A stretch of DNA of 6,281 bases from Candidatus Lambdaproteobacteria bacterium (GTDB lineage: Bacteria; SAR324; NAC60-12). This document shows positions 1 through 4,220 of the stretch, one piece after another. The position numbers and the translations under genes were made by a program. Position 1 is the first letter of the stretch. The number at the start of each line of letters is the position of its first letter. Under the pieces are notes generated by a model. It saw only the letters and a program-made list of their open reading frames with translations. It was not told the DNA's origin and did no database searches. The DNA lies in NCBI GenBank assembly GCA_012964265.1, contig DTUH01000302.1, forward strand, positions 1 through 6,281, in the 5' to 3' direction.

Positions 1-117
1 GATTACTTCTGCATCAGGAGTATCTTCCGGAAGCTGATATAATCTTCTTCCCGCTTCCGGATCCGGCACCCATTCCGCGTCAAAAGCCCAGACATCTTTG
101 TTGACTGTTTTGAACAT
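1..117 (-). CDS. 3'-5' exonuclease, DEDD superfamily (5' end only)
   Basis: Only the first 39 codons lie in the window; the frame is open at the left edge. The start is an ATG at 117-115, placed by a strong AGGAGGT Shine-Dalgarno just upstream. The peptide begins MFKTVNKDVWAFDAEWVPD. The segment AFDAEWVPD, residues 11-19, has the hydrophobic-D-x-E pattern of the ExoI motif of DEDD exonucleases, in which Asp13 and Glu15 would bind the catalytic metal ions. Proteins with this start are usually annotated as predicted 3'-5' exonucleases related to the PolB proofreading domain; I make that link from memory of the family, not from a search. The remaining motifs (ExoII, ExoIII) are outside the window, so activity cannot be judged. 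It is transcribed divergently from the glycosyltransferase gene. A different nuclease-fold protein remains possible. Confidence 0.6.
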   Translation of the reverse strand, partial: MFKTVNKDVWAFDAEWVPDPEAGRRLYQLPEDTPDAEVI

Positions 118-120
118 AAC

Positions 121-127
121 ACCTCCT
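121..127 (-). promoter_or_regulatory. Shine-Dalgarno site of the exonuclease gene
   Basis: The minus strand reads AGGAGGT followed by GTT and then ATG. This is a near-perfect anti-16S match at slightly short spacing, and it fixes the start of the partial gene at 117. It is by far the strongest ribosome binding site in the window. Confidence 0.8.
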
Positions 128-153
128 TTTTACTGCTCTGGATTAATTATCAA

Positions 154-182
154 AGTTTAGCGTTTTGAAATAATTTTGGCAA
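154..182 (-). promoter_or_regulatory. Candidate sigma-70-type promoter for the exonuclease gene
   Basis: On the minus strand TTGCCA (182-177, five of six to the -35 consensus) is followed after 17 bases by TAAACT (159-154, four of six to the -10 consensus). Transcription would begin near 147, giving a leader of about 30 bases that contains the Shine-Dalgarno. An alternative -10, GATAAT at 151-146, has no good -35. This is a pattern match only. Confidence 0.25.
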
Positions 183-308
183 TCTAATCTCTACCAGAAC
201 GGAGATTTTGTAAAATATGCCGTGAAAAGAATGTTGCCAGAAAATCAATCTGATTCAAAATTTCATGAATGAATAATTGTCAGAGAACATTCAGAATCGT
301 CTGCAACA

Positions 309-337
309 TTGACAAGATACCTAACTTGGCTTAGATT
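309..337 (+). promoter_or_regulatory. Candidate sigma-70-type promoter for the glycosyltransferase gene
   Basis: A perfect TTGACA at 309-314 is followed after 17 bases by TAGATT at 332-337, which matches four of six -10 positions. Transcription would begin near 344 and give a leader of roughly 70 bases before the ATG at 415. It is the best -35 match and spacing upstream of this gene, but the -10 is only fair. Confidence 0.35.
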
Positions 338-414
338 GGACAACAGATCATTTTGAAATCAAGCTTTCAATATTTTTTCAGACAGTAAGCAATCTGAAGT
401 AAAAACCAACCTTT

Positions 415-1218
415 ATGAATCTCAGCATAACTATCATCGGACATAATGAAGTTGATCATTTGCGGGAATTGCTGCCTTTGCTAAAATGGGCAACCGAAAT
501 AGTTTATGTGGACTGCGAAAGTCAGGATGGCTCACTTGAAGTTGCGCGGGAGCTGGGATGCCGTGTTTTTTCGCAACCAAATAATACCAACCTGAATGTC
601 AACAAAAGTTATGCAATGGAACAGGCAACGGGGGACTGGATTTTTTACTTGGATCCGGATGAGCGGCTTCCGGAATTGTTTGAATCGGAAATCAAAGCAG
701 TAATTCAAGATACGACAAACGCGGCCTTTCGTTTAAACCGCCGCAATCATTATTTTGGAAATTGGCTGCGTCACGGAAGTCAATATCCGGACACACAGTT
801 ACGATTATTCCGGAAAGATGCCGCACATTTTCCGAATCAGCATGTACATGAAAAACTGGTGGTTGACGGCAGTATCGGGAAATTAAACAACGATATGCTC
901 CACTTTCCTTACCTGAACATCAGCCAGTTTTTGAGCAAGTTTGATTTCTATACCGGAGTTGAGGCGGGTTATCTCAGGGATTCCGGAGTGCGGATAACTG
1001 CCGGAAATACTCTGCGCTTTTTAGTGCTCAAACCATTTTTCCGTTTTTTACGGCGCTATCTGCTGAAAGGCGGATTCCGAGACGGTTTTCCGGGATTGTT
1101 CTGCACAATTTTTGATGCCCTGAATTTTGTAGTGCGCTACTTCAAGCTTTGGGAAATGATACGGAATACGCCGGAAAATAAAAAATCCTTAAGTCCGGAA
1201 CCGAGTCCGTTACCGTAA
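415..1218 (+). CDS. Family 2 glycosyltransferase, WaaE/KdtX-like (LPS core)
   Basis: This 267-residue protein is predicted to transfer a sugar from a nucleotide donor to a lipid-linked glycan on the cytoplasmic face of the inner membrane. WaaE/KdtX relatives add glucose to heptose in the LPS inner core; the exact donor and acceptor here are unknown. It opens with a GT-A nucleotide-binding strand and the motif GHNE (residues 9-12), then VDCESQDGS (32-40) and the metal-binding DPDE (80-83) after GDW. HVHEKL (143-148) fits the acceptor/catalytic region. The C-terminal stretch around 206-228 (KPFFRFLRRYLLKGG, then RDGFPG) is the basic amphipathic segment typical of this family. Length fits the usual 250-270. 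The ATG is preceded by an in-frame stop at 400-402, so no longer start exists, yet there is no clear Shine-Dalgarno. The Ser/Pro-rich tail runs into the 3' end of the opposite amidotransferase gene. Confidence 0.85.
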   Translation: MNLSITIIGHNEVDHLRELLPLLKWATEIVYVDCESQDGSLEVARELGCRVFSQPNNTNLNVNKSYAMEQATGDWIFYLDPDERLPELFESEIKAVIQDTTNAAFRLNRRNHYFGNWLRHGSQYPDTQLRLFRKDAAHFPNQHVHEKLVVDGSIGKLNNDMLHFPYLNISQFLSKFDFYTGVEAGYLRDSGVRITAGNTLRFLVLKPFFRFLRRYLLKGGFRDGFPGLFCTIFDALNFVVRYFKLWEMIRNTPENKKSLSPEPSPLP

Positions 1219-1932
1219 TTGTTGCGACGTTCCATTCCGGAGGAAATTAAGCATCCAGTTTGTGATTTGCAGAGGCTGAATGGTTTGCTCCAGTGATTTC
1301 ATTCCCGCAGCAAAAACTTTTGGACCCAATATTTCTTTCCTGAGATTCAGCAAGGCTTTGGAGTATGCTTTCTGAAATTCCGGATGCCCCTGAAATGTCA
1401 GAATATGATCCTCAATCCGGAAAGCGGCATAAGGGCAAAAATCACTTTCGGCAATCAATTCCGCATCTTCCGGAAGTTTTGTGACTTGATCCTTGTGACT
1501 GGCTAAAAGTGAGAATTGTTCCATTGCCGGTTCAGTCCAGGCTTGGGCGGAAACAGCTTGGTAGTTTTGAACTCCGACCCCCCAGCCTTGTTCTGCAGCT
1601 TCCGTTTTTCCGCCAAGTGCCCTGGCAACCATCTGGTGTCCGAAGCAAATTCCCAGCAACGGATGTTTTTTGCCGTGTAATTCAACCACATACTTTTCCA
1701 GTTTTCGAATCCACGGTTCATTGTCATAGACACTTAAACGGCTGCCGGTTATCAAATAGGCGTCGCATTCTTCCGGAGCTTGTGGATATTGCTCAAGCTG
1801 CACGTCATAAACCGCAAATTCCAATTCCGCATCAATGCTTTGAAAAAGAGAGATAAACATTCCCGGATAGTTTCCGTGCTCTGCCCGGAAATTTTCATTG
1901 GTTGAATCACATTGCAGAATGCCAATTTTCAT
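1210..1932 (-). CDS. Class I glutamine amidotransferase (GMP-synthase-like)
   Basis: A 240-residue stand-alone class I glutamine amidotransferase domain, which hydrolyses glutamine or a gamma-glutamyl compound through a Cys-His-Glu triad. The nucleophile elbow is GICFGHQ with Cys96, and the other triad residues are His183 and Glu185 in QGHPEF. The oxyanion-loop region is ITGSRLSVYD (61-70). All three catalytic residues are present, so the enzyme should be active. There is no ATP-pyrophosphatase or synthase domain, so it is not GMP synthase itself; it resembles the YfeJ-type COG0518 proteins, whose substrates are mostly unknown. The ATG gives the expected MKIGILQCD start but lacks a Shine-Dalgarno. 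The gene begins 26 bases after the phnW stop on the same strand, so the two are probably cotranscribed and the amidotransferase may be translated with help from the upstream gene. Its stop overlaps the glycosyltransferase stop. Confidence 0.85.
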   Translation of the reverse strand: MKIGILQCDSTNENFRAEHGNYPGMFISLFQSIDAELEFAVYDVQLEQYPQAPEECDAYLITGSRLSVYDNEPWIRKLEKYVVELHGKKHPLLGICFGHQMVARALGGKTEAAEQGWGVGVQNYQAVSAQAWTEPAMEQFSLLASHKDQVTKLPEDAELIAESDFCPYAAFRIEDHILTFQGHPEFQKAYSKALLNLRKEILGPKVFAAGMKSLEQTIQPLQITNWMLNFLRNGTSQQLR

Positions 1933-1958
1933 AAGCTGACTGTATAGTTTCGCAAAAT

Positions 1959-3059
1959 CTAAATGATGTTCCTCTCTTCAAAATATTGGAGCAGAAGCTT
2001 GTTAAAAACCAACATGTCACGATAATCAATCTCGCCTATATTTGCAATCCTGAACGTATCTTGTTTTGCTCCTTTTCCGGGATAAATCGTGATGTCGTTT
2101 TCGTAAAAATAATCGTGCATCTCCATAAAATCATAACCTGGAGAATTCGGTTCAACAATTGCGGTCAACAACTTTGAATGTTGAGATTTTAACAAAAGGA
2201 GTTCCAATCCTACTTTTTCAAGTCCATCCAGCAATGTCTCATAAGACTTGAAATAACGCGCAGTTCGTCCGGCCTGTGTTTCCACAAAAAACTCATCGAG
2301 CGCTTGATTGAGAGCATAAACAATTTGCACCGGCGGCGTAAACTGAAATTGTCCTGTTTTTTCAATATAGCTGTGATTGCCCCATAAATTAAGATACAAA
2401 TTGCGTGGTGGGATTGTTGCGGTTTTGGCGAGTTTTTCTTTGCTGGCAATTACAAAACTTGTTCCTGCCATACCCTGGATGCACTTGTTGGAAGATGAGA
2501 TTAAATAATCAATCGGCAGTTCACGCATGTCAATCGGCAATCCCGCATAAGACGACATTGCATCCACAATCGAATCAATTTCGTATTTCCGGCAAAGTTC
2601 CAGCAGTTCCGGAAGTGGATTGAGCATTCCGGTAGTGGTTTCATGATGTACGAAAACAAAATGCGTCAGTTCGCGGTCTGCTTTAAAAATTGATTCAACG
2701 GCGTCCAAATCCGGATAATCTCCCCAGACCATCCGATAAGTCCGGTACGGAATTCCATAGGCCTGGATGATCGTTTCGGCTCGTTTACCGTAAGCGCCAT
2801 TATCGAGAATCAAAATTTTTCCCTGAGGAGCAACCACCGAACTCAGTGCGGCTTCCACTCCAGCGGTTCCGGAACCGGTGAAAATCACAGCGGTATGAGT
2901 GGATTCACCATTGACTACCCGTACTACTTTGCTCAGTACAGCTTGTGTTAAATCACCAAATTCCTGTTCTCGAGGGCAAATGTCCGGAACCATCAGCGCT
3001 TGTTTTACACTGTCTGTCGTGGTGGCTGGTCCGGGATTGAGGAGAATATTGCGTTTCAT
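1959..3059 (-). CDS. phnW: 2-aminoethylphosphonate--pyruvate aminotransferase
   Basis: A 366-residue class V (fold type I) PLP-dependent aminotransferase. PhnW moves the amino group of 2-aminoethylphosphonate to pyruvate, giving phosphonoacetaldehyde and alanine in the cytoplasm. Matches to the known enzyme run the whole length: LNPGPATTT (7-15), SGSGTAGVEA (62-70... TGSGT at 61-65 region) for PLP phosphate binding, HETTTGMLNP (139-148), VDAMSS (165-170) with cofactor Asp166, and SSSNKCIQG (188-196) with Schiff-base Lys192. YPGKG (326-330) and FRIANIGE (336-343) with substrate-binding Arg337 close the protein. I chose the ATG at 3059 because MKRNILLNPGP aligns with the start of known PhnW and gives its usual length. 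The frame is open for 33 more codons to 3158, but that extension looks like translated leader. No Shine-Dalgarno precedes the chosen ATG. No phosphonatase gene (phnX) is in view. A related alanine--glyoxylate-type specificity cannot be fully excluded. Confidence 0.85.
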   Translation of the reverse strand: MKRNILLNPGPATTTDSVKQALMVPDICPREQEFGDLTQAVLSKVVRVVNGESTHTAVIFTGSGTAGVEAALSSVVAPQGKILILDNGAYGKRAETIIQAYGIPYRTYRMVWGDYPDLDAVESIFKADRELTHFVFVHHETTTGMLNPLPELLELCRKYEIDSIVDAMSSYAGLPIDMRELPIDYLISSSNKCIQGMAGTSFVIASKEKLAKTATIPPRNLYLNLWGNHSYIEKTGQFQFTPPVQIVYALNQALDEFFVETQAGRTARYFKSYETLLDGLEKVGLELLLLKSQHSKLLTAIVEPNSPGYDFMEMHDYFYENDITIYPGKGAKQDTFRIANIGEIDYRDMLVFNKLLLQYFEERNII

Positions 3060-3150
3060 GGGAAACCCGCTTTGAATGTTGAAAAAAAATGAATGTTCAG
3101 TTTTGAAACTTTTCCATTCTACTATTTTGTATGCTATCTGTAAAATGCAA

Positions 3151-3180
3151 ATTAGCAATTCTTTCGATTGATTTTATCAA
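3151..3180 (-). promoter_or_regulatory. Weak candidate promoter for phnW-amidotransferase
   Basis: The minus strand has TTGATA (3180-3175, five of six to -35), then an 18-base spacer and GCTAAT (3156-3151, four of six to -10). Transcription near 3144 would leave a leader of about 85 bases before the chosen phnW start. The -35 lies inside the palindrome at 3167-3181. The match is poor enough that other AT-rich positions could serve. Confidence 0.2.
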
Positions 3181-3181
3181 T
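3167..3181. repeat. Short palindrome in the phnW-psuG divergent region
   Basis: ATTGATTTTATCAAT is a perfect 6-bp inverted repeat around TTT. It lies between two divergent genes and overlaps the candidate phnW -35, a position suited to a dimeric regulator. No regulator gene is next to it. The arms resemble FNR/CRP-family half-sites, but the spacer is three bases rather than the FNR four. Confidence 0.35.
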
Positions 3182-3251
3182 AGATTGAACACAGCTCTGA
3201 CGATGTTGATTGACAGCTTTCATCGTTTCAGTTAGTTTCAGAAGCAGCAGA

Positions 3252-3281
3252 AGGACGTGAAAAACGGCTTCAAAGTATAAT
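3252..3281 (+). promoter_or_regulatory. Candidate psuG promoter with perfect -10
   Basis: TATAAT at 3276-3281 is an exact -10 box. The best -35 is AGGACG at 3252-3257 with an 18-base spacer and only three matches, so the promoter would depend on the -10 or on an activator. Transcription would start near 3288, leaving a leader of only about 12 bases that still contains the AGAGG ribosome binding site. Confidence 0.35.
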
Positions 3282-3291
3282 TTATATTTTA

Positions 3292-3296
3292 AGAGG
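3292..3296 (+). promoter_or_regulatory. Shine-Dalgarno site of psuG
   Basis: AGAGG followed by AAC and ATG at 3300 gives a reasonable, slightly close ribosome binding site. It supports the start chosen for psuG. Confidence 0.55.
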
Positions 3297-3299
3297 AAC

Positions 3300-4220
3300 A
3301 TGAATACCACTCAAGGGATGGACATTTCCGCAGAAGTTCAGGTAGCACTTGAAACGGGACAACCGGTTGTCGCGCTGGAATCAACGATTATTTCACACGG
3401 TATGCCTTATCCTCAAAATTTTGAAACAGCACATTCAGTGGAAAACATCATTCACGAGGAAGGCGCCGTGCCTGCTACAATCGCAATTTTGGAGGGACGC
3501 ATCAAGATTGGGCTGAGCCTGAATGAACTGGAGCAATTTTCTCAGATCAGGACTCAAGTTAAAGTTGGTCGACGGGATTTGCCGCTGGTACTTACGCAAA
3601 AACAGAGCGGCGGAACCACCGTTGCGGCTACCATGATTTGTGCTCGATTAGCCGGAATTGCCGTTTTTGTAACAGGTGGAATTGGCGGAGTACACCGCGA
3701 AAATGAAAAGACCATGGACATTTCCGCTGACTTGAAGGAGCTGGCACAGACAAATGTTGCTGTCGTCTGTGCAGGAATAAAATCCATTCTCGATATTCCA
3801 CGTACACTTGAATATCTGGAAACCCACGGAGTGCCCGTAATCGGTTTTCAAACGGCAGAATTCCCTGCTTTTTATACGCGTTCCAGTGGTTCTTTGGTAC
3901 AGTCCCGTTTGGACACGCCTCAAGAAATTGCACGCTGCATGAAAATTAAATGGGACATGGGACTGGACGGAGGACTTGTGATCGGCAATCCAGTGCCTCC
4001 GGAAAGTGCAATGGATGAATCACGAATTCAGGAAGCAATTTCTGAAGCACTAAAGGAAGCAAATGAAAATAAAATTGAAGGCAAAGAAGTGACTCCGTTT
4101 TTGCTGGAGCGAATCAATCAGTTGACCGAAGGAGAAAGTCTTAAAAGCAACATTGCACTGGTCTGTAATAATGCGCATTTGGGCGCAAAAATAGCTGTCG
4201 CTTTTCAAACTCAGCCTTGA
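3300..4220 (+). CDS. psuG: Pseudouridine-5'-phosphate glycosidase
   Basis: A 306-residue member of the PsuG/IndA (indigoidine synthase A-like) family. It cleaves the C-C glycosidic bond of pseudouridine 5'-phosphate to uracil and ribose 5-phosphate in the cytoplasm, part of pseudouridine salvage from RNA turnover. It follows E. coli PsuG (312 residues) nearly end to end. VVALESTIISHGMP (23-36) carries Glu27, matching E. coli Glu31. VTGGIGGVHR (124-133) carries His132. DISADL (140-145) carries Asp144, the likely metal ligand. VCAGIKSILD (156-165) carries Lys161, equivalent to the Lys166 that forms the covalent intermediate. GKEVTPFLLERI (261-272) and SLKSNIALVCNNA (280-292) complete the signature. 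Small differences are GGTTVA where GATTVA is usual and HREN where HRGA is usual. The partner kinase psuK, often adjacent, is not next to it; the left neighbour is divergent phnW and the right neighbour is convergent. Confidence 0.93.
   Translation: MNTTQGMDISAEVQVALETGQPVVALESTIISHGMPYPQNFETAHSVENIIHEEGAVPATIAILEGRIKIGLSLNELEQFSQIRTQVKVGRRDLPLVLTQKQSGGTTVAATMICARLAGIAVFVTGGIGGVHRENEKTMDISADLKELAQTNVAVVCAGIKSILDIPRTLEYLETHGVPVIGFQTAEFPAFYTRSSGSLVQSRLDTPQEIARCMKIKWDMGLDGGLVIGNPVPPESAMDESRIQEAISEALKEANENKIEGKEVTPFLLERINQLTEGESLKSNIALVCNNAHLGAKIAVAFQTQP

Larger units (their letters stand above)
118..414. other. Divergent intergenic region
   Basis: These 297 bases separate the exonuclease gene (-) from the glycosyltransferase gene (+). 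They are AT-rich and contain a candidate promoter on each strand. There is also a weak 6-bp inverted repeat, AATCTC at 186-191 with GAGATT at 202-207. I see no tRNA, no convincing small gene and no recognisable riboswitch. Confidence 0.6.

Noticed and set aside
186..210. Hairpin with T-rich tail as a rho-independent terminator
   Set aside because: The stem is only 6 bp and AT-rich with a 10-base loop, and no plus-strand gene ends upstream of it.
1210..3059. Amidotransferase plus aminotransferase as a PLP synthase-like or GMP synthase system
   Set aside because: The amidotransferase lacks an attached synthetase domain and is not of the PdxT type by its motifs, and the aminotransferase matches PhnW closely. 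No evidence was seen for a joint complex.
3060..3158. 33-codon N-terminal extension of phnW
   Set aside because: The frame is open, but the extension (starting MLICILQIAYK) has no counterpart in the PhnW family, and the core starting at 3059 already has the normal length and N-terminus.
3168..3180. FNR-type binding site
   Set aside because: The arms TTGAT and ATCAA match FNR half-sites, but the spacer is three bases instead of the required four. Kept only as a generic palindrome.
3210..3238. TTGACA at 3210-3215 as the -35 of a psuG promoter
   Set aside because: The -35 is perfect, but the best -10 at suitable spacing (TAGTTT at 3233-3238) matches only three positions, so the exact TATAAT further downstream was preferred. 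It remains a possible alternative.
3554..3933. Minus-strand open frames inside psuG
   Set aside because: psuG is fully supported by family motifs along this whole stretch, and the antisense frames show no recognisable protein features.
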